Shown: piece by piece, positions 1 to 7,489 of the stretch
Position numbering within the stretch: the first letter of the stretch is position 1
Layout of the letters: each line of letters opens with the position of its first letter
Assembly (NCBI GenBank): GCA_029263635.1
Contig: JAJUFY010000037.1
Location: 1-11,946, forward strand
Length of the DNA: 11,946 nucleotides
From: Ectothiorhodospiraceae bacterium
GTDB lineage: Bacteria; Pseudomonadota; Gammaproteobacteria; Nitrococcales; AK92
Direction of reading: 5' to 3'
Notes under the pieces: generated by a model
Databases searched by the model: none
Told to the model about the DNA's origin: nothing
Seen by the model: only the letters and a program-made list of their open reading frames with translations
Made by a program: the position numbers and the translations under genes

Positions 1-317
1 AGCGGGGCGAAAACATCGCGGCGAGGACGCCGCTCCTACCGATGCCAGCCGCCTCCTCTGTAGGAGCGTACGGCGGCCGCGAACAACCCCGGCCGATGAC
101 TAAAGGCGCGGCAGGGATGCCGCACCCACAAAGACTGTGCGTTCACCTGCCCGTCCTTTCGAAGTCACCTGGATCGGCCCATAATCGGCTCGGCCCCACA
201 GGACGGTCGCCGCCCTCACCGTAAGTGAGAGCGTGCAATCCTGCGCCCGATTCCGGCAGTGGCGGGTGCAAACAGCGTGGCCGCATTACTGCTTACGCAT
301 TGCTTGAAGGACGTGCC
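1..317. other. Gene-free leader upstream of manB
   Basis: No convincing gene lies here; the short open frame at 42-224 overlaps repeat sequence and has no family resemblance. The first 83 bases hold a cut-off composite repeat (hairpin remnant, REP-like end in minus orientation at 16-39, spacer, REP-like end in plus orientation at 60-83). Bases 84-317 contain no repeat or clear sigma-70 promoter that I can defend, although the manB promoter is expected there. Confidence 0.6.
16..83. repeat. Inverted pair of REP-like elements
   Basis: Bases 16-39 are the reverse complement of a GTAGGAGCGGCGTCC-type element and contain a perfect GCGGCG/CGCCGC stem around AGGA. Bases 60-83 are a plus-oriented element of the GTAGGAGCGTACGGCGG subtype, which includes a GCGGCCGC palindrome. 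The ~20-base spacer between them (CCGATGCCAGCCGCC and following) closely resembles the spacer at 3543-3562. The same elements recur in every larger intergenic gap of the window from 3349 onward, except between manC and miaB. Confidence 0.85.
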
Positions 318-1676
318 ATGAGTCAGGAACTGACTTGCTTCAAAGCCTACGATGTCCGAGGCCGGATTCCGGACGAACTCAATGAGGACATCGCCTACCG
401 CATCGGCCGTGCCTACGCGGAATATCTGAAGCCGCAGCGGGTGGTGATCGGTCATGACATCCGCCTCTCGAGCCCGGCGATGAGCGAGGCCGTGGCACGC
501 GGGTTGATGGACGGCGGCGCGGATGTCTACGACATCGGCCAATGCGGCACCGAGGAGGTGTACTTCACGACCTTCGATCAGGGCATGGACGGCGGTATCG
601 CCATCACTGCCAGCCACAATCCGAAGGACTACAACGGCATGAAGTTCGTCCGCGAGCAGTCCAAGCCGATCAGCGGCGACACGGGGCTCAAGGACATCCG
701 GCGGCTGGCGGAGGAAAACCGCTTTTCCGACGCGCCGCGGCGCGGGCAGTACCACACCTTCGACCACCGCGACCGCTACATCGCCCATCTGCTTGGCTAT
801 ATCGATGTTTCCGCGCTCAAGCCGCTCAAGATCGTGGTCAATGCCGGCAACGGCGGTGCCGGGCACGTGATCGATGCGCTGGAGGGCCGCCTGCCGTTCA
901 GTTTCGTCAAGGTGCACCACGAGCCGGACGGCCACTTCCCCAACGGCGTGCCCAACCCGTTGCTGGAGGAGAACCGCGGGCCGACCATCGAGGCGATCCG
1001 GCAGAGCGGCGCCGATATGGGCGTGGCCTGGGACGGTGATTTCGATCGCTGCTTCCTGTTCGACGAGAACGGCCGTTTCATCGAGGGCTACTACATCGTC
1101 GGCCTGCTGGCCGAGGCCTTCCTGCGCAAGCAGCCGGGCTCGAAGATCGTGCACGATCCGCGGCTGACCTGGAACACTATCGACATTGTCGAGCAGGGGG
1201 GCGGTGTGCCGGTCATGACCAAGACCGGGCACGCCTTCATCAAGGAGCGGATGCGCACGGAAGACGCCATCTACGGCGGTGAGATGAGCGCCCATCATTA
1301 CTTCCGCGACTTCGCCTACTGCGATTCCGGCATGATCCCCTGGCTGCTGGTGGCCGAGCTCGTTTCGCAAACGGGCAGGCCGCTGTCGACGCTGCTGGAC
1401 GAGCGCATGCGGCTTTATCCTGCGAGCGGCGAGATCAACCGCAGGCTCGCCGATCCGAAGGCGGTGCTGGCGGCGCTGGAAGACGCCTATCGCGATGACG
1501 CCAAGGGCATCGATTACACCGACGGGCTGAGCATGGAATTCGAGGCCTGGCGCTTCAATGTACGCGCTTCCAACACGGAGCCGGTCGTCCGGCTCAATGT
1601 CGAATCCCGCGGCGACGAGGCGTTGATGCGGGCGAAGACCGGGGAGCTGCTGCGGCGGATGGAGGCGTTTGCCTGA
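318..1676 (+). CDS. manB: Phosphomannomutase, CpsG/ManB type
   Basis: Interconverts mannose-6-phosphate and mannose-1-phosphate in the cytoplasm, the step before GDP-mannose; members of this alpha-D-phosphohexomutase family may also act on glucose phosphates. The product is 452 residues, close to the E. coli CpsG length. Visible motifs are YDVRG (11-15), the phosphoserine loop TASHNPK with Ser99, the Mg-binding loop DGDFDR with Asp239/241/243, the sugar-recognition loop GGEMSAHHY (320-328) and the C-terminal phosphate-binding RASNTEP (416-422). All four functional loops are intact. The ATG at 318 is preferred over an in-frame codon at 225 because it has an AAGGA site 7-10 bases upstream and aligns with the family N-terminus (LTCFKAYD). 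The neighbouring ugd and manC genes support a role in surface-polysaccharide precursor supply. Whether it is bifunctional (PMM/PGM) cannot be read from sequence. Confidence 0.95.
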   Translation: MSQELTCFKAYDVRGRIPDELNEDIAYRIGRAYAEYLKPQRVVIGHDIRLSSPAMSEAVARGLMDGGADVYDIGQCGTEEVYFTTFDQGMDGGIAITASHNPKDYNGMKFVREQSKPISGDTGLKDIRRLAEENRFSDAPRRGQYHTFDHRDRYIAHLLGYIDVSALKPLKIVVNAGNGGAGHVIDALEGRLPFSFVKVHHEPDGHFPNGVPNPLLEENRGPTIEAIRQSGADMGVAWDGDFDRCFLFDENGRFIEGYYIVGLLAEAFLRKQPGSKIVHDPRLTWNTIDIVEQGGGVPVMTKTGHAFIKERMRTEDAIYGGEMSAHHYFRDFAYCDSGMIPWLLVAELVSQTGRPLSTLLDERMRLYPASGEINRRLADPKAVLAALEDAYRDDAKGIDYTDGLSMEFEAWRFNVRASNTEPVVRLNVESRGDEALMRAKTGELLRRMEAFA

Positions 1677-1708
1677 GCAGCGGAGTGATCGCCGCCCCTC
1701 TGGCCTCC

Positions 1709-1812
1709 GTCATTGCGAGGAGTGAATAGCGACCAAGCAATCTCGTAATAGTGGCACCATCATCGGGTGGCACGTCGTCATCCCGAGATTGCTTCGCTGC
1801 GCTCGCAATGAC
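1709..1812. repeat. 104-bp imperfect inverted repeat, MITE-like
   Basis: The left arm (1709-1745) begins GTCATTGCGAGGAGTGAA and ends AAGCAATCTCG. The right arm (1784-1812) begins CGAGATTGCTTCGCTGCG and ends CTCGCAATGAC, so the outer GTCATTGCGAG and the inner CAATCTCG pair exactly; the left arm carries a few extra bases in the middle. The ~38-base centre is unpaired. Elements of this CATTGCGAGG...CGCAATGAC type are widespread non-coding dispersed repeats in bacterial genomes. It lies in the manB-ugd gap and could form a long hairpin in a transcript. No transposase is encoded nearby. Confidence 0.85.
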
Positions 1813-2010
1813 AGCCAGGGGGGAAATTGGCACCTCCCGTCTCGCGATGACGCGCAAGAGCCTGTCCACTATTCCTCTTGCAGTGTGCGGCAGGCACGCC
1901 CTCTATATGCGACTTCCGGTATGATTGCGTCGCCGGTTGGTTTGGGCAGCCAGCCGCCGCCCATATTGCCGCCAGGCAACGCCTTAACAACGAGATAACG
2001 AGCCAGCCAA
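1813..2010. other. Leader region upstream of ugd
   Basis: This gene-free 198 bp follows the inverted repeat. It holds a 7-bp stem GCAAGAG (1854-1860)/CTCTTGC (1875-1881) with a 14-base loop, and a TATGAT hexamer at 1920-1925 that resembles a sigma-70 -10 box but has no good -35 at the right distance. The ugd promoter probably lies here, but I cannot place it. The short open frames across it are repeat-derived. Confidence 0.4.
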
Positions 2011-3348
2011 ATGAAGATCACGATTTTCGGGACGGGCTATGTCGGCCTGGTGACCGGGACCTGTTTTGCCGAAGTCGGCAATGACGTCGTCTGCATGGAC
2101 GTCGACGAGAACAAGATCGCTCGCCTGAATAACGGTGAGATCCCGATCTACGAGCCCGGCCTCGAGGATCTGGTGCGCAGGAACCACAAGGCCGGCCGGT
2201 TGCGCTTCACCACCGATCCGGATGAAGCCGTCCGTCACGGTACCTTCCAGTTCATCGCGGTCGGCACGCCGCCGGATGAGGATGGCTCGGCCGACCTGCA
2301 GTACGTGCTGGCGGTGGCGCGCACCATCGCCGAGCGGATGGACGAGTACAGGGTCATCATCGACAAGTCCACCGTGCCGGTGGGTACCGCCGACCGGGTG
2401 CGCGAGCAGGTGCAGGCGGTGCTGCGCGAGCGCGGGGTCGATGTGCCGTTCGACGTGGTCTCCAATCCGGAATTCCTGAAGGAAGGCGCGGCGGTCGATG
2501 ACTTCATGAAGCCCGACCGCATCATCGTCGGCACCGACAACCCCCGCACCACCGAGCTGCTGCGCGCGTTGTACGGGCCCTTCAACCGCAGCCACGACCG
2601 CCTGATCGCCATGGACATCCGCTCGGCGGAGCTGACCAAGTACGCCGCTAACGCTATGCTGGCGACCAAGATCAGCTTCATGAACGAGCTGGCCAACCTC
2701 GCCGAGCGGCTGGGGGCGGATATCGAGCAGGTGCGCATCGGCATCGGCTCCGATCCCAGGATTGGCTATCATTTCATCTACCCCGGCGCCGGTTATGGCG
2801 GCTCCTGCTTCCCGAAGGACGTGCAGGCGCTTGCCCGGACCGCGATGCAGGTCGACTATCGGCCCGAGCTGTTGCTGGCGGTGGAGGAGGTCAACCGGCG
2901 GCAGAAGGAGCTCTTGTTCAGCAAGATCCAGCGCTTCTTCGGCGATCTTAAAGGCCGTACCTTCGGCCTGTGGGGGCTGGCCTTCAAGCCCAATACCGAC
3001 GACATGCGCGAGGCGCCCAGCCGGGTGCTGATGGAGGCTCTGTGGGAAGCCGGAGCCTCGGTGCGGGCCTTCGATCCGGAAGCGATGAACGAATGCCGCC
3101 GCATCTACGGCGAGCGCGCTGATCTGACGCTGTGCGATTCGCCGGAGGCGGTGCTGGACGGCGCCGACGCGCTGGTGATCGTGACCGAGTGGCAGCTGTT
3201 CCGCAGCCCGGACTTCCAGGCTATCCGCAAGGCCCTGAAGCAGCCGGTGATATTCGATGGCCGCAATCTCTACGATCCGGTGCAGATGGCAAAGGCGGGC
3301 TTCCGTTACTTCGCCATCGGCCGACCGGTGGTGGAGCCGCAGGCCTGA
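2011..3348 (+). CDS. ugd: UDP-glucose 6-dehydrogenase
   Basis: Catalyses the two-step NAD-dependent oxidation of UDP-glucose to UDP-glucuronate in the cytoplasm, a precursor for acidic exopolysaccharide, capsule or lipid A modification. The 445-residue product has the family layout: N-terminal Rossmann domain with GTGYVG (7-12), the NPEFLKEG motif (152-159), the central helix with Lys210 and Asn214 (TKYAANA), the nucleophile Cys266 in GGSCFPKD, and a C-terminal UDP-binding domain. The segment [18 protein letters not shown] preceding the cysteine is typical of UDP-glucose dehydrogenases rather than GDP-mannose dehydrogenase (AlgD), which is the main alternative. The ATG at 2011 places the Gly-rich loop at the normal distance from the N-terminus; the ribosome-binding site is weak (GAG at 1992-1994 or 2000-2002). 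Repeat-rich gaps on both sides suggest its own promoter. Confidence 0.95.
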   Translation: MKITIFGTGYVGLVTGTCFAEVGNDVVCMDVDENKIARLNNGEIPIYEPGLEDLVRRNHKAGRLRFTTDPDEAVRHGTFQFIAVGTPPDEDGSADLQYVLAVARTIAERMDEYRVIIDKSTVPVGTADRVREQVQAVLRERGVDVPFDVVSNPEFLKEGAAVDDFMKPDRIIVGTDNPRTTELLRALYGPFNRSHDRLIAMDIRSAELTKYAANAMLATKISFMNELANLAERLGADIEQVRIGIGSDPRIGYHFIYPGAGYGGSCFPKDVQALARTAMQVDYRPELLLAVEEVNRRQKELLFSKIQRFFGDLKGRTFGLWGLAFKPNTDDMREAPSRVLMEALWEAGASVRAFDPEAMNECRRIYGERADLTLCDSPEAVLDGADALVIVTEWQLFRSPDFQAIRKALKQPVIFDGRNLYDPVQMAKAGFRYFAIGRPVVEPQA

Positions 3349-3366
3349 GCAGCACCGCCTCCTAAT

Positions 3367-3480
3367 GTAGGTGCGTCGTTCCCGCCGCGCCGCTTAGGCA
3401 TCGGCTGGGGTCGTTCGCGGCGAGGACGCCGCTCCTACAGAGGGGTTGTGGCACCGGTGGGAGCGACGTCCCCGTCGCGA
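3367..3480. repeat. Three REP-like elements, first cluster
   Basis: A degenerate plus-oriented copy lies at 3367-3389 (GTAGGTGCGTCGTTCCCGCC), a minus-oriented copy at 3415-3438 identical to the one at 16-39, and a divergent plus copy at 3457-3480 (GTGGGAGCGACGTCCCCGTC). In the divergent copy the stem has changed in compensating fashion (GCGACG with CGTCGC), which keeps pairing and suggests the hairpin matters for the element. Confidence 0.8.
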
Positions 3481-3520
3481 CAACACACCCTGGCCGCACT
3501 CGGGAGCGGGGCGAACACAG

Positions 3521-3672
3521 CGCGGCCGCCGTACGCTCCTACCGGTGCCATCCGCCTTTCCTGTAGGAGCGTACGGCGGCCGCGAATTGCCTTCCCCCTC
3601 ACTCCTAGCTCCCTCTCCCGCAAGCGGGAGAGGGGAAGATTAAAGGCATCGCGGCGGGGACGCCGCTCCTAC
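3521..3672. repeat. REP-like / hairpin composite cluster
   Basis: In order: a minus-oriented GTACGGCGG-subtype element (3521-3542), a spacer, a plus-oriented copy of the same subtype (3563-3586) forming an inverted pair with it, a CCCTCTCCCGC hairpin (3611-3634), and a minus-oriented GCGTCCCCGCC-subtype element (3649-3672). The segment 3563-3672 aligns end to end with 9507-9610, so these parts appear to be dispersed as one composite unit. Confidence 0.85.
3611..3634. repeat. Perfect 11-bp hairpin repeat
   Basis: CCCTCTCCCGC (3611-3621) pairs perfectly with GCGGGAGAGGG (3624-3634) across an AA loop. A near-identical hairpin occurs at 7265-7284 and a decayed one at 9541-9579, so it is a dispersed repeat. 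There is no T tract after the stem on the + strand, so it is not a standard intrinsic terminator, though so stable a hairpin could still slow transcription. Confidence 0.85.
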
Positions 3673-3790
3673 AACAGCGCCTCCCCCGGCGTTATCTTGC
3701 CGCCCTCCGGCGCCATCCCCACATCTCTAGGCACGATCGCCCGAGGCCGTGCTGGCGTCGCCAGTTCCGGCCGGCGCTGGAGGAATAACA

Positions 3791-5191
3791 ATGATCGTGC
3801 CTGTCATCCTGTCCGGCGGGTCCGGCACCCGGCTGTGGCCGCTCTCGCGCAAGTACTACCCCAAGCAGTTCATCCCGCTCACCGGCGAGCGCACCCTGTT
3901 CCAGTACACCCTGGAGCGGCTCGGCGAGCTGGCCCGGCAGGCGCCGGTGCTGGTGGTCTGCAACCATGAGCACCGCTTCATGGTGGCCGAGCAGCTGCGC
4001 GGCCACGACCAGGCGCGCATCCTGCTCGAGCCGGTCGGGCGCAATACCGCGCCGGCGGTGGCAGCGGGGGCGCTGGAGGCGCTGAAGGACGATGAAGATG
4101 CCGTTCTTCTGGTGCTGCCGGCCGATCACGTGATCCAGGACCAGGAGGCCTTTCTCGCTGCAGTCGCGCAGGGCAGGGAAGCCGCCGAGAGCGGCAGCCT
4201 GGTGACCTTCGGCATCCTGCCGACGCGGCCGGAGACCGGTTACGGCTATATCCGCGCGGGCAAGGCGGAAGGCGGGGCACGGCCGGTCGAGCGCTTCGTC
4301 GAGAAGCCGGATCTGGAGACGGCGCGGGAATATGTCGCGTCGGGCGAGTACTTCTGGAACAGCGGCATGTTCATGTTCCGCGCCGACCGCTATCTGGCCG
4401 AGCTGGCGGAATTCGAGCCGGCCATGCTGGAGGCCTGCCGCGCGGCCTGCGCCGGCGCCGGCCGCGATCTGGATTTCATCCGGCTCGATGCCGAGGCGTT
4501 TGCAGCCTGCCCCAGCAACTCCATCGACTATGCCGTGATGGAGCGTACCCGCAGCGCGGTGCTGGTGCCGCTGGAGGCGGGCTGGAGCGATGTCGGTTCC
4601 TGGGACGCGCTGCAGGCGGTGAGCCCGACCGACGAGCATGGCAATGTCACTATCGGCGATGTGCTGGCCGACGGCAGCACCGACTGCTACCTGCGGGCCG
4701 AGAGCCGGCTGCTGGCGACGGTTGGACTGCACGGCCACGTGGTGGTGGAGACGCCGGATGCGGTGCTGGTGGCCGACCGCAGTCGGGTGCAGGACGTCAA
4801 GGCGCTGGTCGACAGGCTCAGGCGCGAGGGGCGCAGCGAGTGCGACTTTCACCGCCGGGTACTGCGGCCCTGGGGTTCCTACGAGGGTATCGCCAGTGCC
4901 GAGCGCTTCCAGGTCAAGCGTATCATCGTCGAACCGGGGCATCGGCTAAGCTTGCAGATGCACCATCACCGGGCGGAACATTGGGTGGTGGTGCGGGGCA
5001 CGGCGAGGGTGTATCGGGGCGAGGAGAGCTTCCTCTTGTCGGAAGATCAGTCGGCCTATATTCCCTTAGGGACGGTCCATCGCCTTGAGAATCCAGGCGT
5101 TATCCCGCTGGAGCTGATCGAGGTGCAGACCGGCAGCTACCTCGGCGAAGACGATATCGTTCGCTACGAAGATACCTACGGCCGCGCCTGA
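3791..5191 (+). CDS. manC: Mannose-1-phosphate guanylyltransferase / mannose-6-phosphate isomerase
   Basis: Makes GDP-mannose from mannose-1-phosphate and GTP; type II enzymes of this family (AlgA, XanB, ManC) also isomerise fructose-6-phosphate to mannose-6-phosphate through a C-terminal cupin. The 466-residue product has the nucleotidyltransferase signature GGSGTRLWPLSRKYYPKQF (9-27), FVEKPD (169-174), WNSGMF (189-194) and GWSDVGSW (264-271). The cupin starts near RPWGSYE (359) and has the metal-binding motif QMHHHRAEHW (389-398). Both domains look complete. The ATG at 3791 is chosen over an in-frame codon at 3749 because GGAGGA (3779-3784) lies just upstream and because family members start within a few residues of the GG loop. 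With manB it forms a complete fructose-6-phosphate to GDP-mannose route if the isomerase domain is active. The next gene follows after 38 bp and may be cotranscribed. Confidence 0.95.
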   Translation: MIVPVILSGGSGTRLWPLSRKYYPKQFIPLTGERTLFQYTLERLGELARQAPVLVVCNHEHRFMVAEQLRGHDQARILLEPVGRNTAPAVAAGALEALKDDEDAVLLVLPADHVIQDQEAFLAAVAQGREAAESGSLVTFGILPTRPETGYGYIRAGKAEGGARPVERFVEKPDLETAREYVASGEYFWNSGMFMFRADRYLAELAEFEPAMLEACRAACAGAGRDLDFIRLDAEAFAACPSNSIDYAVMERTRSAVLVPLEAGWSDVGSWDALQAVSPTDEHGNVTIGDVLADGSTDCYLRAESRLLATVGLHGHVVVETPDAVLVADRSRVQDVKALVDRLRREGRSECDFHRRVLRPWGSYEGIASAERFQVKRIIVEPGHRLSLQMHHHRAEHWVVVRGTARVYRGEESFLLSEDQSAYIPLGTVHRLENPGVIPLELIEVQTGSYLGEDDIVRYEDTYGRA

Positions 5192-5229
5192 GCGCGACAG
5201 AAGAAGACCAAAAGCGCCATGGAGGGTGC

Positions 5230-5655
5230 ATGTCCGCAGTCATTCGTTTCTACCATGAAGTCAAGGCCTACCGCACCGCGTTCGCGCTGCAGCAGCGCAT
5301 CTATGCGCTGAGCCGCAGCTGGCCGCGCGAGGAAGCGTTTTCACTGACCGTGCGCGTGCTGCGCTCGTCGCGCGCCATTGGCGCCGAACTGGCACACGCC
5401 TGGGCCCGCCGGCCGGAGCCGGCCGAGTTCATGACCCGGCTCTGCATGGTGGATGCCGAAGTGGCCGAAACCCTGCACTGGCTGGAGACCGCGCACGGCT
5501 GCGGCTACCTCAAGGACGAGCACTACCGGAGCCTGCGGGAAGAATGCCACTCGCTCGGCCGGATGCTCACCGCCATGGCCCGCGCCTGCCAGCGCGTGGC
5601 CGCCGCCACCGAAGTCGACGCCCCCTTGCCGCGACAGGTGGGAGATTTGCTGTAA
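5230..5655 (+). CDS. Four-helix-bundle protein (S23/IVP-like family)
   Basis: A 141-residue, largely helical, Arg-rich protein without signal peptide or membrane segment. It resembles the stand-alone four-helix-bundle family related to proteins encoded in 23S rRNA intervening sequences: an N-terminal FYHEVKAYRTAF helix (family: lxVWqkA), SRSWPREEAFSLTVRVLRSSRAIGAELAHAW (family: FPkeE.fgLt.QiRRaa.SI.aNIAEg, spanning about residues 32-61), then EFMTRLCMVDAEVAETLHWLETA. Family function is unproven; the fold is thought to form oligomers and possibly bind nucleic acid or other proteins. The ATG at 5230 has GGAGG at 5221-5225. It follows manC by 38 bp and is probably in the same transcript. The usual SI.aNIAE segment is altered to AIGAELAHA, so it is a divergent member. 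There is no rRNA around it. Confidence 0.75.
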   Translation: MSAVIRFYHEVKAYRTAFALQQRIYALSRSWPREEAFSLTVRVLRSSRAIGAELAHAWARRPEPAEFMTRLCMVDAEVAETLHWLETAHGCGYLKDEHYRSLREECHSLGRMLTAMARACQRVAAATEVDAPLPRQVGDLL

Positions 5656-5685
5656 ACGGCCGGGAAGTCGGCCTCTTCCCGCCGT
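5656..5685 (+). terminator. Stem-loop directly after the four-helix-bundle gene
   Basis: ACGGCCGGGAAG (5656-5667) pairs with CTTCCCGCCGT (5675-5685), with one bulged C and a 7-base loop, starting on the base after the TAA stop. It is strong and well placed to end a manC-containing transcript, but no T run follows, so a Rho-independent role is uncertain. It could instead protect the 3' end of the mRNA. Confidence 0.45.
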
Positions 5686-5710
5686 CACCGCAAGGCGACG
5701 GCGCCGGCTG

Positions 5711-5751
5711 TCTCGAGCTTGCTTCGTCGGCTTGCGCCTCCCCGCAATGAC
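5711..5751. repeat. Decayed half of the CATTGCGAGG-type repeat
   Basis: TCTCGAGCTTGCTTCGTCGG followed by CTTGCG...CCCCGCAATGAC matches the right arm of the inverted repeat at 1784-1812 with several changes. No matching left arm is visible upstream, so this looks like a solo or eroded half element in the gap before miaB. Confidence 0.6.
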
Positions 5752-5882
5752 GGATTCTTGTTCGTGCATTCTTCGCTGAATCTTTGCCGGCCCTTGCTGT
5801 CTCTATAGACCAACCCTTTCCCGACCGCCGGGGCGGCGTTATCCTTGGCGGCCCTGACCACGGCTCTCGGTACGCTTTTCCA

Positions 5883-7229
5883 ATGGCCAAGAAGGTTTAC
5901 GTCAAGACGCACGGCTGTCAGATGAACGAGTACGATTCCGCCAAGATGGCGGAACTGCTCGCGGCCGAGCGCGGCTTCGAACGGGTGGCGACACCGGAGG
6001 AGGCCGACGTCATCCTGCTCAATACCTGCTCCATCCGCGAGAAGGCGCAGGAGAAGGTGTTCTCACAGCTCGGCCAGTGGCGGCAGCTCAAGGAGCAGAA
6101 CCCGGATCTGGTGATTGGCGTCGGCGGCTGCGTGGCCAGCCAGGAGGGCGAGGCGCTGGTCAAGCGGGCGCCTTTCGTCGACATGGTGTTCGGCCCCCAG
6201 ACCCTGCACCGGCTGCCGGAGATGTACGACGCCGCGCTGCAGAGCCGCCGGCCGCAGGTGGACGTCAGCTTCCCCGAGATCGAGAAGTTCGATCGCCTGC
6301 CGGAGCCGCGCGCCGAAGGCCCGACCGCTTTCGTCTCGATCATGGAAGGCTGCAGCAAGTACTGCACCTTCTGCGTGGTGCCCTATACCCGCGGCGAAGA
6401 GGTGAGCCGGCCGTTCGACGACGTGATCGCCGAGATCGTGATGCTGGCCGAGCAGGGCGTGCGCGAGGTGAACCTGCTCGGGCAGAACGTCAACGCCTAT
6501 CGCGGCCCGATGCATGACGGCACGGTAGCCGACCTGGCGCTGCTGGTGCATTACATCGCCGCCATCGACGGCATCGAGCGCATCCGCTACACCACCTCGC
6601 ATCCGGCCGAATTCTCGGATGCGCTGATCCAGGCCTACGCCGAGACGCCGAAGCTGGTCGATCACCTGCACCTGCCGGTGCAGAGCGGTTCCGACCGCAT
6701 CCTGCGGATGATGAAGCGCGGCTACACCGCCGCCGATTACATCGAGAAGATCCGCAAGCTGCGGGAGATCCGGCCCAACATCAGCATTTCTTCGGATTTC
6801 ATCGTCGGTTTCCCGACCGAAACCGAGGAGGACTTCCAGGCCACCATGGCGCTGATCGAGGAAATCGGTTTCGACCAGTCGTTCAGCTTCATCTACAGCC
6901 CGCGTCCCGGCACGCCGGCCGCGCAGCTGGTGGACAATATTCCGGCCGATGAGAAATCGCGCCGCCTGCAGCACCTGCAGGCCACCATCAATGCCAACGC
7001 CCGCCGCATCAGCGAGGCGATGGTCGGCACGGTGCAGACCGTGCTGGTCGACGGGACGTCGAAGAAAGACCCGCGCCAGCTTGCCGGCCGTACCGAGAAC
7101 AATCGGGTGGTGAACTTCGACGGCCAGCCGCGCCTGATCGGGCAGTTCGTGCAGGTGCGCATCACCGAGGCCATGCCGAACTCGCTGCGCGGCGAGATCG
7201 TCCAGGTGGACGAGGCGGGCGTCGCTTGA
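5883..7229 (+). CDS. miaB: tRNA-2-methylthio-N6-dimethylallyladenosine synthase MiaB
   Basis: Radical-SAM methylthiotransferase that converts i6A to ms2i6A at position 37 of tRNAs reading UNN codons. The 448-residue product has three domains in order: UPF0004 with Cys12 ([10 protein letters not shown]), Cys49 (NTCSIRE) and Cys83 (GGCVAS) for the auxiliary 4Fe-4S cluster; radical SAM with Cys157, Cys161 and Cys164 in CSKYCTFC, at the numbering known for E. coli MiaB; and a C-terminal TRAM domain (about 375-440). All six cluster cysteines are present. The ATG at 5883 matches the family N-terminus ([17 protein letters not shown]); an in-frame codon at 5784 would add 33 unrelated residues. No clear ribosome-binding site precedes it. 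A TATAGA at 5804-5809 resembles a -10 box but lacks a well-spaced -35. Position upstream of ybeZ is the conserved gammaproteobacterial order. Confidence 0.97.
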   Translation: MAKKVYVKTHGCQMNEYDSAKMAELLAAERGFERVATPEEADVILLNTCSIREKAQEKVFSQLGQWRQLKEQNPDLVIGVGGCVASQEGEALVKRAPFVDMVFGPQTLHRLPEMYDAALQSRRPQVDVSFPEIEKFDRLPEPRAEGPTAFVSIMEGCSKYCTFCVVPYTRGEEVSRPFDDVIAEIVMLAEQGVREVNLLGQNVNAYRGPMHDGTVADLALLVHYIAAIDGIERIRYTTSHPAEFSDALIQAYAETPKLVDHLHLPVQSGSDRILRMMKRGYTAADYIEKIRKLREIRPNISISSDFIVGFPTETEEDFQATMALIEEIGFDQSFSFIYSPRPGTPAAQLVDNIPADEKSRRLQHLQATINANARRISEAMVGTVQTVLVDGTSKKDPRQLAGRTENNRVVNFDGQPRLIGQFVQVRITEAMPNSLRGEIVQVDEAGVA

Positions 7230-7264
7230 GGAGTCGTGCCCTGACCGGGATGCCTTGCTCTCCC

Positions 7265-7376
7265 CTCTCCCGCAGGCGGGAGAGAGGCCGGGGGTAAGGG
7301 GAAGGAGATTCGCGGCCAGGGGTCGCTCCTGCCGGCGTCATTCACCTCCCTTGTAGGAGCGGCTCCCGGCCGCGAA
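7265..7376. repeat. Hairpin plus inverted REP-like pair between miaB and ybeZ
   Basis: CTCTCCCGC (7265-7273) pairs with GCGGGAGAG (7276-7284). It is followed by a minus-oriented REP-like end (7309-7332, TTCGCGGCCAGGGGTCGCTC) and a plus-oriented one (7353-7376, GTAGGAGCGGCTCCCGGCCG). The spacer between the ends (GCCGGCGTCATTCACCTCCC) resembles those at 40-59 and 3543-3562. It is a third REP subtype with GGCTCCCGGCC in the core, arranged in the same order as the other composites. Confidence 0.8.
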
Positions 7377-7452
7377 TCTTTGCAAGGCCATTAGACCGCA
7401 CGGCGCCTCTACAAAACCCGCCCATATCTGCCAAAGTTATCGCATCATCGTC

Positions 7453-7467
7453 CAGCGGAGTCCGCTG
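7453..7467. promoter_or_regulatory. Short palindrome upstream of ybeZ
   Basis: CAGCGGA-G-TCCGCTG is an exact 15-base palindrome ending 22 bases before the ybeZ start and running into CTGATCAG. It could be an operator or a small 5' UTR hairpin. Nothing else in the window matches it, and chance occurrence in GC-rich DNA is possible. Confidence 0.3.
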
Positions 7468-7489
7468 ATCAGCAAGCCACGAGGAGCCC

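Larger units (their letters stand above)
3349..3790. other. Repeat-filled gap between ugd and manC
   Basis: This 442-bp region contains no credible gene. It is dominated by REP-like ends and one hairpin repeat, annotated separately. The remaining ~118 bases before manC (3673-3790) hold an exact CTGGCG-T-CGCCAG palindrome at 3752-3764, 26 bases before the manC start, and no clear promoter hexamers. Confidence 0.6.

Noticed and set aside
216..1370. Minus-strand open frame of 384 codons opposite manB
   Set aside because: Antisense shadow of a fully supported phosphomannomutase gene; no family motif and biased composition.
1778..1998. Small open frames on both strands in the manB-ugd gap
   Set aside because: They overlap the 104-bp inverted repeat and translate repeat sequence (for example CERSEAISG), a common false annotation.
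3611..3634. Intrinsic terminator of ugd
   Set aside because: The hairpin is 260 bp beyond the gene, lacks a T tract, and recurs near other genes as a dispersed repeat.
3361..3672. Possible CRISPR array because of many similar short repeats
   Set aside because: The repeats alternate in orientation, spacing is irregular, spacers are themselves related, and no cas gene is present. REP-like elements explain it.
3448..3969. Plus-strand open frame across the ugd-manC gap into manC
   Set aside because: It is built from repeat sequence and then overlaps manC in another frame, and has no resemblance to a protein family.
3692..4942. Minus-strand open frame of 416 codons opposite manC
   Set aside because: Antisense shadow of manC, which has all expected nucleotidyltransferase and cupin motifs.
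5784..5882. Longer N-terminus for miaB
   Set aside because: The 33 extra residues do not match the family, and MiaB proteins begin just before the GCQMNEYDS motif, as from the ATG at 5883.
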